DNA from: Paralichthys olivaceus
Lineage: Eukaryota > Chordata > Actinopteri > Pleuronectiformes > Paralichthyidae
NCBI RefSeq assembly: GCF_024713975.1
Contig: NC_091099.1
Span: 1,441,501 to 1,505,500, forward strand
Reading direction: 5' to 3'
DNA length: 64,000 nt
Position numbers and translations under genes: made by a program. Positions 33,665-56,521 of the stretch are shown here, piece by piece; the first letter of the stretch is position 1; every line of letters begins with the position of its first letter. The notes beneath the pieces were generated by a model that was not told the DNA's origin, made no database searches, and saw nothing but the letters and a program-made list of their open reading frames with translations.

Positions 33665-34672
33665 AAAAAGGTGACCTTGATTCAGCAGCTCCAGAATCAA
33701 ACCTGCAAACGTGTGAGATGGCGTGTGAGTTCCTATCGGGGATGTTTCTGGAGCGTTAGTGGAGACACGTCTGTATTTACAGTCGAATGGATGAAACATA
33801 ATGAGGGAACTGTGACTTTTAAAATCACGGATCTGTCATTGAACTTTCTACACGATACAGATCCATCGACACTGAGCTTTTTAACCAGTTTCTACAGTTC
33901 CATAAATATAAATGTAAAGGAAACCTTAAAGTGTTGTGTTTAAAAAAAAAGTCCCTCCAGGTTATTTGAAGCTTCACTAACGGAAACACACACACACACA
34001 CACTCACAGCGTTCTGTGTAAACACAGGTGTGTTTTGGGATTCGGCTGCGTCGAAGCCTGAATCTGTCACCGTGATGAAGGAGCCTGCGTTGCTGACGTC
34101 CCGCCGCAGTGACTCCGTGACTCCGCGCCGGAGAAAATATTCATGGAGTGCAAAGAAGAATGAAGCTCCCTGTGTTTGCGTGTTCACACAGAGGCAACAG
34201 AGAAGGTCATGATTCATACACCGTGAGCCCATCGCATCCGATGGATGAGACAAAAGAAGGAATGTCTCTCGGCTCTGTTCAAACCTCGCTGGAGACCGTT
34301 TGACCTCGTGGACATAGAGACGCTCAACTCTTGCCTCATTTCTGCTTCACGTTAGCGTTCGTATAAAGCGAAGATCATCCACAGCTGGACACCATGTTTT
34401 TAAATTGTTCGACCTCTGTGACCACTCCCAGGCTCCGTCATGTGGATCGACGAAATGCCACCAAAATAAGACGTTTCATCGGAACTGAGTTATTGTGATT
34501 TACCTCAGACGACACTGCTCTTTACCTGTCGTCACTGTTTGAAACACAAAATACACATCGGAGGTGTGAAGGTGAGCATGAATGATTGATGGGCATACAA
34601 CCTATTATATATATACTAGTAACAACAACAACAACACCAATAATAATAAAGAGCAGATTATGTGTTCAACGC

Positions 34673-34678
34673 TTTAAT
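34673..34678 (-). terminator. tango6: Candidate tango6 polyadenylation signal
   Basis: TTTAAT on the plus strand (ATTAAA on the minus strand) lies about 180 bp beyond the tango6 stop. It is the nearest plausible signal. Confidence 0.35.
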
Positions 34679-34856
34679 GTGGGAGTTGAGTTCTGGTGGT
34701 ACAGTGGAACATGGGGGTGCAGAGTCAGATGTCAGTTGATACCGTGTCTGTAGGATTTAACTGCTGCTGTCAGTTGACTGCTGGTCTGTCATCGTGATGC
34801 AGAATCCTCTGTGGGGTCAAACTGTGGTTACAACAACCACGCTGACGTAAAAAGTT

Positions 34857-46078
<11,222 letters not shown>

Positions 46079-46280
46079 TTCTCCATCACACAAACAACGT
46101 CACAGTCTCCCACGAGTTTACAGCAATTATCAAAAATATATAAAATTAAATAAATCCAATTAAATGAGCCTCGTTAGACTGTGGGTGGGATGTAGCATCT
46201 AGCATTAGCTTCTGAAGTGACGCTGGAATTGCACGTCACGGCTCATCGTCGTCTGTGATTGGCTGAGGGCACGACCCGGT

Positions 46281-46680
46281 TTTTTTTTTTAAATCAACTT
46301 TATTAACAATGCGGAGATATTACAATACAGGTGAATAGAGAGAATGTGCAGGAAATTAAATTAAACAAACTCCAACAAGATGAAATAAATGTGCAGTGTG
46401 AAAATATACTTCTTACAAATACTAAGATTAAAAAAAAACTTTAGTGCATCTGTTTTTTGGGGGTGTTGGAGTGTTTTTAAAATAGTTTTTACATAACATT
46501 GATTATAAAATAATGTTTTAAAGATGAAATTGAAGAAATCTGGCTGATGATATATATTTGAGATTGCTGTTATAGTGCTTAGAGATGTAGGCATCCGGCA
46601 GCTGACAGAAGAATAAGGTGATTGAGGCCGAGTGTCGAAGCCAATACTGAGTTTTTTCACCTCACACTCGGACATTTAGG
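46281..46680 (-). mobile_element. Probable retroposed 3' fragment (LINE-like or processed)
   Basis: On the minus strand an AATAAA (plus-strand TTTATT at 46299-46304) is followed within about 15 bp by an A tract (plus-strand T run, about 46280-46290). This is the layout of a retroposed 3' end. A 104-codon open frame lies upstream on the same strand (46675-46361) and has no recognised domain. Target duplication not found. Confidence 0.35.
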
Positions 46681-46981
46681 TCATTCCCTTTGCAAAGTCA
46701 ATTGTATTCGTGAAACTGAAAAGTTAGAGTCAGACTAAGTTCAGATCAAACCCCACTACATCTAGATTTAAAGTTTAGGTGTAGTGGATCTATATCAATT
46801 ATCCCAGAGACTTTGCTGGCGACAGGACAGACTCCAGTTCTTTGACATCTTTGCACATTTAATGAATCCCATGGCTGTGTAACTGGCAATGTAGTGTCAT
46901 GTTTGTTTTAACGACTTACAATACTAGAACTGTCACCTTAACAATGAGTAACTAAATTAAACTAGTCAATAAATAGTTTTA

Positions 46982-46982
<1 letters not shown>

Positions 46983-47012
<30 letters not shown>
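46983..47012 (+). repeat. Poly(A) tract of about 30 bp
   Basis: An uninterrupted A run. On the minus strand it is a T run about 20-50 bp beyond the poly(A) signal of the secreted-protein gene to its right. Confidence 0.95.
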
Positions 47013-47015
<3 letters not shown>

Positions 47016-47033
47016 GCATGAAGCTTTAAATCA

Positions 47034-47039
47034 TTTATT
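47034..47039 (-). terminator. Polyadenylation signal of the left secreted-protein gene
   Basis: AATAAA on the minus strand lies 150 bp beyond the stop at 47189. Confidence 0.6.
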
Positions 47040-47188
47040 CATATCAGATCATGTGCAGCAAACACTGAGGTAAAGACAGGTTTAAGTCAGCTGTGAGACG
47101 GCAACATGGAGAATGTTGTGGTAAAGACAGAGTAAGTGTCCTGATAGACTGCAGGTAAGAGAACATAGATACTGAGACAGTGTCAGAT

Positions 47189-48007
47189 TTAGAAGCCACC
47201 CTTGGCTGGAGCGTCAGCAGGCCGGCTTTGCACTGACGGTCTCCGGACTCTGCTCATAGGCATGAGAGGAAAAAAGGGAGGCTCTCCTGGGGTGTAGCGG
47301 GTCTGAGAGAACACTGCTCTTCCTCGGTTGTATCTTGAACGAGAGCTGAAGGAGTAAACTGGCTCCAGATCTGACACGTCGCTGAAGACCGGCTCAGGGG
47401 CCTTAGCAGCGGAAGCCTCAGTGTAGTAACGGGCCACAGCTTCAGCGTTGGGGTCTTGACTCACGACAGGCTCACTTCCTGCAGCTTCACCACCATAATC
47501 GTTACCTGGAGCATACGCTGCAACAGAACCCCAATATTGACTTTCCTCAGGGCCACTGTCTTCTTCATTACCACGGTTAGTCTCATCCATGTTGGTGGTG
47601 GTGCTGTAAAAATCTTGCCTGCCACTGAAACTGCCATCATCTTGAGCAGGAACTTTTTTGGCAGTGCTTGGGTTGAGTTGACTTGGTAAAGGGGAGCTGC
47701 TACCACTGCCAGGATTCACCCCAACGCCACTGTACCAGAACCCAGAGAACGGCGGCTGCATGAATCTTGGGTCAACATTATCTGATCTATAGTCTGAACA
47801 GAAACGAGATTTGAGTTTAAAGCAGAATTAAGTTTGTCAGAAATATGTTATATTGATAATTAAAGAGGTTCTTACCTTTTCTCACAGGTCCACAGATAAC
47901 GTGTCCAATGAGAAGAAACGAAATCCAGATCATCCTGTAGAAACATCACAGTTTTAGATCACGTGTTCCCAACGTAATATTTTCAGACGGTATTTAACTT
48001 ACTTCAT
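47189..48007 (-). CDS. Small secreted, cysteine-free, Tyr/Ser/Pro-rich protein (tandem copy A)
   Basis: I do not recognise this family by name. Three coding exons (48003-48007, 47876-47934, 47189-47793) encode 222 residues. The first coding exon is only 5 nt, ATG AA. The leader MKMIWISFLLIGHVICG is a clear signal peptide, cleaved near CG-PVRK. The mature chain has no cysteine and is rich in Ser, Pro, Glu, Gly and Tyr, so it is probably disordered. The C-terminal third (APEPVFSDVSDLEPVYSFSS, then SRYNRGRAVFSQTRYTPGEP) is almost identical to the copy at 50202-51224. A furin-like SRVRR lies about 20 residues from the end, followed by PADAPAKGGF. A TATA box (TATAAAAG, 48217-48210), a non-coding exon (about 48187-48145) and the 5' part of the ATG exon (from 48066) are readable. 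A secreted structural or matrix role is a guess. Confidence 0.85.
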
Positions 48008-48209
48008 TCTGCTGCTGAGTAAATTCTTGACGTGTAACTGCTACAAGCTGATTTCTGCCCAAGACCCTGCACAAACACAACATGGGAAACATTTCAGTGA
48101 TGATACCAACAGATTTTAGAAGTAATAGAACAACCTTTGCTCACCTGCTGGCAGGTGAACAGCTTCCAAACAGGAACGTGTCTGTGACATCATCATGAGT
48201 TCAAAGCTG

Positions 48210-48217
48210 CTTTTATA
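48210..48217 (-). promoter_or_regulatory. TATA box of the left secreted-protein gene
   Basis: TATAAAAG on the minus strand. About 30 bp downstream would start the leader exon, which ends in a good donor (CAG|GTGAGC at 48145/48144). The next acceptor is at 48067-48068. A strong TATA suggests tissue-restricted high expression rather than housekeeping use. Confidence 0.6.
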
Positions 48218-48356
48218 CGTCAGCAGTGCAGCAGGGACTGATTGCTCAGTGGTAACAGCTGTAAACACCAGGGAGCCACTCATTAACCTCGTAACCTCTT
48301 CTCTCCTCGATAGATTGTCAGTGATTTCATCCAACTATTGATTTAAGGCACCACGT

Positions 48357-48420
48357 TGCACGGTGGCACGGTGGTACAGTGGTACAGTGGCCAGCAAGGA
48401 GGTTCATGGATTTGAAAAAG
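48357..48420 (+). mobile_element. Decayed tRNA-like SINE head
   Basis: CACGGTGGCACGGTGGTACAG, then CCAGCAAGGAGGTTCATGGA, resembles the tRNA-like 5' end of a common teleost SINE (CACGGTGGCGCAGTGGTTAG, then CAGCAAGAAGGT). It is too decayed to assign further. Confidence 0.45.
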
Positions 48421-50116
48421 AAATGAGGGACAGGATTTTATAATTTAAGAGTTTTCCCAGCCTCCCACTCAGCCCTGTGCTGTTGCTAATCTTAGACTGA
48501 GTTCACTTCACTTTTTTGTGAATACATTTGTATTTTTTTTACACAACACGATGCTGTTGTGGTTCTTGAGATTATTTGCTCAACAGTATGAGGCAGTGGG
48601 GTTTGGACCCGTTTGTTTTTCCGGATGGTAAACATAAAATTAAAAGCTTTAAATTTAAAAATAAGTGACTTACATTCCTCTTGATTTAATACAGTTTGAA
48701 CATTTGACAACAAATGTGAGTGTAAATAAAACCTCTATACGTTTGGCGTTATCTCACGTTACACTAATTTTAAAAATGGAAACCTGTTGAACTAAATAGA
48801 ATTAATGGTCCTTTCACACAACACACACATTTCCACCCAGTATTGTCAATATTAGATCCTGATGCAGAGAAACGCTCAGAGCGACGCTGCATCGAGGCTT
48901 AATGACTGAACGTATGTGCAGCACGTGTGTTTGAGCAGAGCAGATGTTTCACTTCCATGGAGCCTGATGAAGGAAAAAATCAAGACTAAAGAAGTTAAAA
49001 CTGCAGCAACAAATTTATTACACAAGAGTTTTGACGTCTCCAAAACTGTGTTTGTGTCCAAGTGGAAATAATCAAAGATTGTGTTAGTGGAGACACTTTT
49101 CCCTGTTTGGTTTTATCTTAGTGAAGTTGTATGTTTAGTTGCGTCCTGCTGGTATTTTCCAGAGTTATCTTACCTTCACCTTTTACCGACTCATCTCAGG
49201 AGATATTTTGTTGGATGTGAAATTAACGCCTCAGACACACAATCAAACCATCCACTCTGTGGAAACATGGAGGCAGACCTTGCTCCTGTTTAATGGGTCT
49301 GAACTAAAACCAGTAATTGCAACCATAACATTTTCAGGTTACGTAGTTTGAGGCTATAAAAAAAACCCTAATTGACAAATGCAATAGGTCAATAGTTTTT
49401 AAAAAAGCATTTAGATTTGACCATCGTTTCCTTTTGCTTCTATTCTTGTGTCTTCATTCTGTCATTACTTTTTGTGTGTATATCCGACTGTGTGGCTCCT
49501 GCTTCCGTAAACTCACCAGTGGTCAGAAGTGGTATTTGAACCTGCACACTGGAACCGTCAACCGGTCAGCTGGGCTCAAACCTTTCTTGCAAGAAACCTA
49601 GAATAAGTTTTCACTGGTTCTTTCAGCTTCAATCTTTGAGCTTATTGACAATTTTAAGGCTTCCAGTGTAAATATCCACTTCAAGAGCGTCTTCACAGTC
49701 CAATGAGTTTCTTTTCACAAGTGATCAATTGTGCTTCACCTCTTTTGACAGCGAGCGTCACAAACACCAAAATAAGATGTCTCAAATGGTGCAAGTTGCT
49801 TTTAATAACAGCCAACATGTGATGCTGGGCAGCAGGCGTGTCCTTCAAGTGTGGTCCCATTAACACCCCTGGGCTAAACTACGGTCAGTGGGGTTCCATA
49901 GCTCACCTGCCTGAGCAGGAGCCTCGTGTCTGGAAGCTCGAATCCTCTGCAGTGACCTCAGCTTTCATGACAACTCTTAAATCTGACAACTCACACACAA
50001 TATCATGTTCCTCGTCAGCATCCACATGAAGTTAAGACACACAACACGTCCACCCTGGAACCCAATTATACAAATTAGGACAGAACAATGGTCAAGACAT
50101 CTTTTTTAAAAGTCAC
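48421..50116. other. Spacer between the two secreted-protein genes
   Basis: About 1.7 kb with no supported gene. A tRNA-like stretch near 49888-49960 (TAGCTCACCTGCCTGAGCAG ... CTCGAATCC) could be another SINE head, but the match is weak. Confidence 0.4.
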
Positions 50117-50122
50117 TTTATT
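50117..50122 (-). terminator. Polyadenylation signal of the right secreted-protein gene
   Basis: AATAAA on the minus strand lies 80 bp beyond the stop at 50202. Confidence 0.6.
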
Positions 50123-50201
50123 GGCGTCAGGTTGGCAGCAGTGAGACGGACGACCGGAAGTTTAAGACATTTACAGAGCGAGCAGCATCTGATCAGAATA
50201 G

Positions 50202-51224
50202 TTACACCCCACCCTTGGCTGGAGCGTCAGCAGGCCGGCTTTGCGCTGACGGTCTCCGGACTCTGCTCAGTGGCATGGGAGGAGGAAGAGGAGGCTCTCC
50301 TGGGGTGTAGCGGGTCTGAGAGAACACTGCTCTTCCTCGGTTGTATCTTGAACGAGAGCTGAAGGAGTAAACTGGCTCCAGATCTGACACGTCGCTGAAG
50401 ACCGGCTCAGGGGCCTCAGCAGCGTAGTAGCGGGCCACAGCTTCAGATTCAGCATTGGGGTCTTCATCTTGAGTCGCAACAGGCTCCTCTTCTGCGTAGT
50501 TAACATATACGCCGCCATAGTTGTCAGCTGGAGCAGCAGCTTCATACGGAGAGGCTGCATAAGGATACCCAGTGTAAAAACCAGCACTGCCAAAGGGATC
50601 TTGAGCAGGGGCCTCTTTAACAAAGCTTGGGTCGGGTTGACTTCGCATCATGAAGCCATCATCGCTGCTGCTGCTGCTGCTGCTGCCCATGTCAGGACCC
50701 ATCCATGTCACCCAATAAGGGTAATCAGCTGCCTGTGGCCTGGAGTCTGCGGCTGCTGCAGGAGCAAACATGTTATAAAATCGAATTTAACTGCCAAATG
50801 CAGATTAGAGCAGAATGTGTCAGGTTACCATTTTTAACAGGAGCACAGGTGACGCTTCCAGTCATCAGACACAACAGCCAGAACATCCTGCAAAACAGTT
50901 TCAGTTTTAAACATTTTGGAGACTTAATTTAGCTCAGTAGCACATAAAATGATCTAATTTCTTAAAATTGAAGCTCTTGAGAAATAATTGTAATGTCGTC
51001 TCAGGCTTATTTAAAATGTAAAACACTTGATGGAGCACAGGGACGGTGATTGTTTTTTAACCTTCAAATTGTAGAATAATTTGTCTCAAATTTCTCTTGT
51101 TCCTCGTTTCTCCAGAAGAGGATTTAAAAGAAACAAACTTCAAACATGATGAAGCATTTTCAACGAGACAAAGAACTGAGTCCTCCGGGGATGTTAGTCA
51201 TGCTCAGTCCGTCACTTACATCAT
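50202..51224 (-). CDS. Small secreted, cysteine-free, Tyr/Ser/Pro-rich protein (tandem copy B)
   Basis: Paralogue of the gene at 47189-48007 with the same structure: coding exons 51220-51224 (5 nt), 50829-50887 (59 nt, the same length as in copy A) and 50202-50755, giving 205 residues. The signal peptide is MMMFWLLCLMTGSVTCA. The mature chain has no cysteine. Its N-terminal half is Ser/Tyr/Ala-rich (seven consecutive Ser codons; YPYAASPYEAAAPADNYGG) and differs strongly from copy A. The C-terminal third is nearly identical, with SRVRRPSAQSRPADAPAKGG at the end. A 126-bp block (50291-50416) is identical at every base to 47278-47403. The acceptor of the last exon is CTGCAGCAG, so one residue may be optional. 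A TATA-like TTTAAAAC lies at 51420-51413, with a leader exon ending at 51364. The function is unknown. Confidence 0.85.
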
Positions 51225-51412
51225 TTTCAATTCAGTGCGTTGATCAGTTCAGGATTTCTGCCCGGCAACGTCTCCCCAACAAACTGTGGAGGCAAAGCAC
51301 AGGACGACATTTGATCCAGGTGACGACGAACATCACGAGTTAAAACTATCAACCATTTCTCACCAGCACAGGAGTCGTCCACGGGCACAATGTCCTCCTG
51401 AGCCCGAGGCCG

Positions 51413-51420
51413 GTTTTAAA
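51413..51420 (-). promoter_or_regulatory. TATA-like element of the right secreted-protein gene
   Basis: TTTAAAAC on the minus strand sits at the same relative place as the TATA box of copy A. It is followed by a short non-coding exon with donor CTG|GTGAGA (51364/51363) and a second leader part 51257-51225 that leads into the ATG. Confidence 0.4.
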
Positions 51421-52079
51421 GGACTCTCACCTCATTGATGGATAATTAGCAGCAGCTGACAGACAACCAGGAAAACTGAATTGTGTTCAAGGAGAAGACG
51501 GTTTTTTTAACGTGTGTCATTCTTCTGGCCACACACTCCTCTCTCCCTTTGTGACACATGTCTGTACGAACCGACTAAGGCCAGAATACTCTAATGATCT
51601 AATTCAAATTAAGATAATCAGAAAATACTATACATGACAGTGCTATATCATATATCACATACAGTTCAGTTAATATATGGGTTCATGTATAAATAGTCAA
51701 TAATACTATTTAAAACATTTTATATCTGTTTGGAAAGGTTTGGCTGCAGATGGCTTGAATAAGGAATTTACATTTTGCAGTTGAAAATACATGGAGTTTA
51801 ATTTGTAGTTTGCTCACTGATGGATTTCTGGAGGTAGATGAATTGTGTACAGCCCATATCGATAACTATCACGATACATATTTGTTATTGAACGTTTAAA
51901 GATGGATTCTCTGGAGAGAAGCTCGTGGTTTTCCATGTGAATGATAAACTCTTTATAAACCACAGGAACATCTGACATAATGAGGAGCAGAGAGTTTTTA
52001 GACTTTAATATTCTGGTGAACTGACCCTTTAAAATTAAACAACAAGGAGGAGGAGCTGCGGGGCCCGTTGAGCCCCTCC
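51421..52079. other. Intergenic region upstream of the cryptochrome gene
   Basis: A divergent gap between the right secreted-protein gene (-) and cry (+). It is mostly AT-rich. Nothing specific is seen until the CpG-rich cry promoter begins near 52060. Confidence 0.5.
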
Positions 52080-52085
52080 CACGTG
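52080..52085 (+). promoter_or_regulatory. Canonical E-box in the cry promoter
   Basis: CACGTG lies 175 bp upstream of the cry ATG in a CpG-rich stretch. This is the site used by CLOCK:BMAL1 in clock-controlled promoters, and cry genes are classic targets. Three more CACGTG sequences lie in intron 1 (52684-52689, 52879-52884, 53113-53118). Confidence 0.6.
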
Positions 52086-52259
52086 ACTCCAGCCCCGCCC
52101 CCGCGTGGATACCGTCTGACAGCCTCCTGAAGTTTCCCGGGAGAAATCCCGCACCGCGCGAGCCCCCTTTGAACCGGAGCCTTCGTTCGGCCTCGTTCCC
52201 GCGGAACTCTCTGGGTCTGTGTCCCGGGATGGACTGAGGAGGAGGAGGAGGAGGGAGAC

Positions 52260-55200
52260 ATGGCGGTGAACTCGGTGCACTGGTTCCGCAAAGGTCTCCG
52301 TCTGCACGACAACCCGGCGCTGCAGGAGGCCCTGAGCGGAGCGGACACGGCGCGCTGTGTTTATATCCTGGACCCGTGGTTCGCAGGCGCCGCCAACGTG
52401 GGAATCAACCGATGGAGGTTCGTGAATTAACCGTAGCTCAGCGTCGAACCCACGTCGGTGTGAGCTCGTGTCGCGAACACCGGCTCCTCTTGTCTCCGCG
52501 GGTTCGAGTCAAACCCTCCGGGTCGCTTGTACTCGAGGCCCGGGCCTCCGCTCCACGTCAGCTAACAATGCTAGCTTACTGCGAGGGGCAAGCTAGCATT
52601 AGCCAGCGTCCGTGGGTGAAACTAATAATCTAGTGTTTTTACGTGGAGATTCGCGAAATATCTCCGCGTGGAAGGAGAAGAAACACGTGTGGTCGAATCT
52701 CGGTCGCTCCCCGGTGCGTTCGGCTTCCGTGTGGAACTGTTACACAACCGTCAAATCTCAAATTCAAGCCGAACAATGGAGAGAAAGAGGAGCTGCGCGG
52801 TGTTAACAACACGCGAATCAGCGCGTTAACGCGACACACTTTAAACAGAGGACTGGTTTTGAGTACTGGAGTGAAACACACGTGTGTGTGTGTCTGTGTG
52901 TGTGTGTGTGTGTTGGATAACAGGAGAAATTCAGGAAGCAAAGGAAAAAGAAGCGATAACGTCATGAGGTTTGGTGACGATGTAAATATTGAGGTTCACG
53001 GTTGAATACAAACAGATCCAGGAGTTAACGTCAGTAACACGAGTTCATCGTCATCACACTGTTTATCCAATGAAGACAACAAGGACACACTCATTCACAA
53101 ACATGGCTGACACACGTGACATAATGCCAGAAACAGATTCCCATGAAATTTAGAGGAAGGATGCGATTCACGCTACAAGAAGAATCCAGACTCTCATTAT
53201 CACGGGAAGATTTAAACATTTCTGTTAATTTCCTCAGAGAGTCGTTTATGAAACATAGCAAAGGGACCGATATGTTTGAGTGTGAGCAATTAGAATATTA
53301 TTAAATCTCTATATTTTGGTTTGAGTGAATCTCAACATGAACACCTGAGTGAATTAGTTTTTCGTCTTTGTCACAGCAGAGATGTAAACCAGGTCAGGGT
53401 GCAGTCAGGTTGGTTCAGGATTTCAAACCCAGAGTAGAAAGAAAAACCTCCCGGACTTCAACAATCCCACCTCTAAAATACAACTAACAATTAAAACAAG
53501 CAGAACGAAGTGTAGATACATTCAACATCACATCCACTCAGGTCCGTGTTTTTAATTCTAGGGTCGACGGAGTGCTTCAGTCCACTCACGTCGAATCACG
53601 GATCCTGTGAATCAATAAGCGGTTTGACCCTCGCGTCCTCTTTGATGCAATTTCCACATGCAGCAGTGCTGCTCAGTAACCGTCGATGACCTGAGAACTC
53701 AAACGACACAACCTTTAGAAACCTTTTGATGCCACCATCAGAAACGCCTCTGAAGCTGCTGCGGACGACGGGTTTGGCATCAGCGAGTACGTGAATGTAT
53801 TTACCGTCCGATACCACGGTTTTAAAGTAAATCAGTTCCTCAGTCCCGCTGTTGCGCTGTACTGCGGAAGAGGTGATCACCAGTAGTGTAGCCTTATCTG
53901 GAGCGAGCTAGATCTAGATCGTTAATCTAGAGATGTTTCACTCTGGGACGTCCAACAAGAAAGAGACAGATATTATCGATTCCCGGGAAGCTGCCATGTC
54001 ATCCATCTTTAATTGAAGTCAGTGGTCCCATCTTCTCAAACAGGATTCTTCGCCCTCATCATCCTTTGTGCTGAACATTTGATATAAACAGACATTCAGT
54101 TGTTTGCTCAAACTTGAACGTGTTGTGGTGTTCAGTGTCAGTGAGCTGCAGAAACAGGGAGTGGGTCTGTGAAGGTAGATCTCCGTCAGTACCGTCTCAG
54201 CGGCGCTGCCTCGTTTAGAGAGGCTGTATTTCTTACCAATGACGTGTCCCTCGTTGATGTGTGTGCAGGTTTCTGCTGGAGTCCCTGGAGGACCTGGACA
54301 ACAGTCTGAAGAAGCTCAACTCCAGATTGTTTGTAATCAGAGGGCAGCCCACGGACGTGTTCCCCAGGCTCTTTAAGGTCTGTATTCCTGAACTCTCTGT
54401 CCGTCACGGTCCAAAACTTTAACCACAGGTACCACAAAGGTCCCCGACTAAAGAAACTACACAAGACAAATCACTTGGTGTTAAACTGCTGTGTTCACTT
54501 GATACAGCTGCTGATATTTAACAAGGACTCCGTTCAGTGTGTATGTAGTTTAATCAACGTCACCTACATGGTTTTAAAATGGGTCTGAAAGTATACATTA
54601 AAAATATTAATGTTGGTATTTGTGATAAATTTACAGTAAAACTGTGACAGGCTCATTGAATCTCTTTAGATAGATACTTTGATTATTATTATTGATCTCC
54701 AGGGAAAGTGAAGTGGTCGGAGGTGTTAGGGTTAGACTCTGGAAAGAGCTTTAGGGACGCAGAATGGTGGTCCACCCACCGGTGTCCACTTACTCTGAGA
54801 CACGAGACGGCGTGAGAGCCCGCTGTATGTGTGTGTTCTGTGACTATGCTCCCTGTAAACTCACAACCACGTGAGATCATGCACATGAACATTGTAGATT
54901 TGTGCATCAGTGAATATTTTTTATAACCTTTCTTCTCTTTTTTTATTTTGAGTGGCCAAAACCCTCTCCCCTGCCGAGGCCGCAGTGACTCAGCTTTTGC
55001 TTTGTAATGTTATTAGCAGCTAAATGGATCACATAAGAGTAAAATGAAAAGTAAATGTCTGAACGTTTCCCAGGCACATGTTTCCTCTCTTCTTCTGCCA
55101 TTAAACTAAATCACAGAGACACGATGAAGGTGAAAATGTTGCGTCTTTATTCCGCCTGAAAAGAACAAACGAATCTAAAATCACGAACATGGGTGTAAAC

Positions 55201-56479
55201 GAGCAGAAGCAGCGTAACGCGGGGTTTCCTCAAAGTAAAACGTCTCGTTCTGCAGAAAGATTCTGTGATGGAGTTGTATTTTGACTTAAAAGTAAAAATA
55301 AAAGAGTTTTATAGTGAGAGCTTGAGCCAAGACAAATATCTGGAGATCACCTTTGTAACTTTGCCCTTCTTACTTTAATTGGAATAAAATCTGGCGCAGG
55401 TAACGTTGTGTGACGTAACGTTCAAGGTTTTAGGCTACGACTGATTTCATGCAGGATGTTCACGGAGAAACTTTTCAGGTGAACGTGAACTCTTAAATGT
55501 TTTTTGTGTTCCATCTTTATTTGCTTTGACCTGGTAGCAAGTGTACTGCAGCTGATACCACAGAGGAGTTTTACCTTTGCGTCGACCCTGGAGACAAACT
55601 CTGTTGAATGGCTCAGCCCGAGGACAGGGTCCGACTCCAACAGAACAACGGGATCTCTTGTGTAACGGGAGCTTTCCTGTCCTGTTGTCTGCGTTTGACC
55701 TGGTTTGACTTTGTTGCACAGAGGAGACGTGCTGAGAACCGTGTTGAATCCACAACGCTTTGTGTGACTCGCTCAAAGTGCTTTCAAGCTTAGACCGTTG
55801 CCTTGGTGATCAATGTTCACATCAGCGCGCAAACGCCGCATTTAAGGTGAAACGTGTCGGTGGGGGGGTGATGCTACAGTGCTTCACTGTGAAAACCTCG
55901 ATCAGGCAAAGAACTTTTTAGATATCGTTATAATGGGATTTCATAATGACGTCATCATGGACGTACAGAACGAAGAATAATTGGTTCACCTGAATTAGCA
56001 CAATATGACATCATGCTCTGACTTCGAGGTGACGTCATGATGATGTCATTCCTACCATATGATCTTACCACTTTGTTTTTTTAATGAATGTCTGATTCAC
56101 TTTACATTGTCCCTCTAGATCTACTGCTTACAGAGATATCTTGAAAAGTTTTGGACCATATATTTGTTTTACGTTGACCTTTGACTCCTCATCTCCTAAA
56201 ACCCAATCATCTGGAGATAAACTCCCAAGTTACACACAAAACCCAAATGACCTGGTGTGGCCACAGTGTTATTTAGAGTTTGGATCTGTCTCTCTCTAAG
56301 TTTCTGTTGGTCCTCCTCTGTTTTCGCTGCAGGAGTGGAACGTGACCAGGTTAACCTTTGAGTACGACCCAGAGCCTTATGGGAAGGAGAGAGATGCGGC
56401 CATCATCAAGATGGCGCAGGAGTTTGGAGTGGAGACCATCGTCAGGAAGTCACACACCCTCTACAACCTGGATCGGTTC

Positions 56480-56521
<42 letters not shown>

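Larger units (their letters stand above)
28731..34672. other. Intergenic or has3 upstream region
   Basis: About 6 kb between the has3 coding exons and the 3' end of tango6. No protein-coding gene is supported. It must contain the has3 promoter and first non-coding exon if these are not closer. A GC- and purine-rich block at about 31690-32800 is the best candidate. Two repeat copies (30446 and 33545) and CA repeats (31190-31260) are present. Confidence 0.45.

Noticed and set aside
49888-49960. Second tRNA-like SINE head
   Set aside because: The A-box and B-box resemblance is weak and no body or tail was found. Mentioned only in the spacer note.
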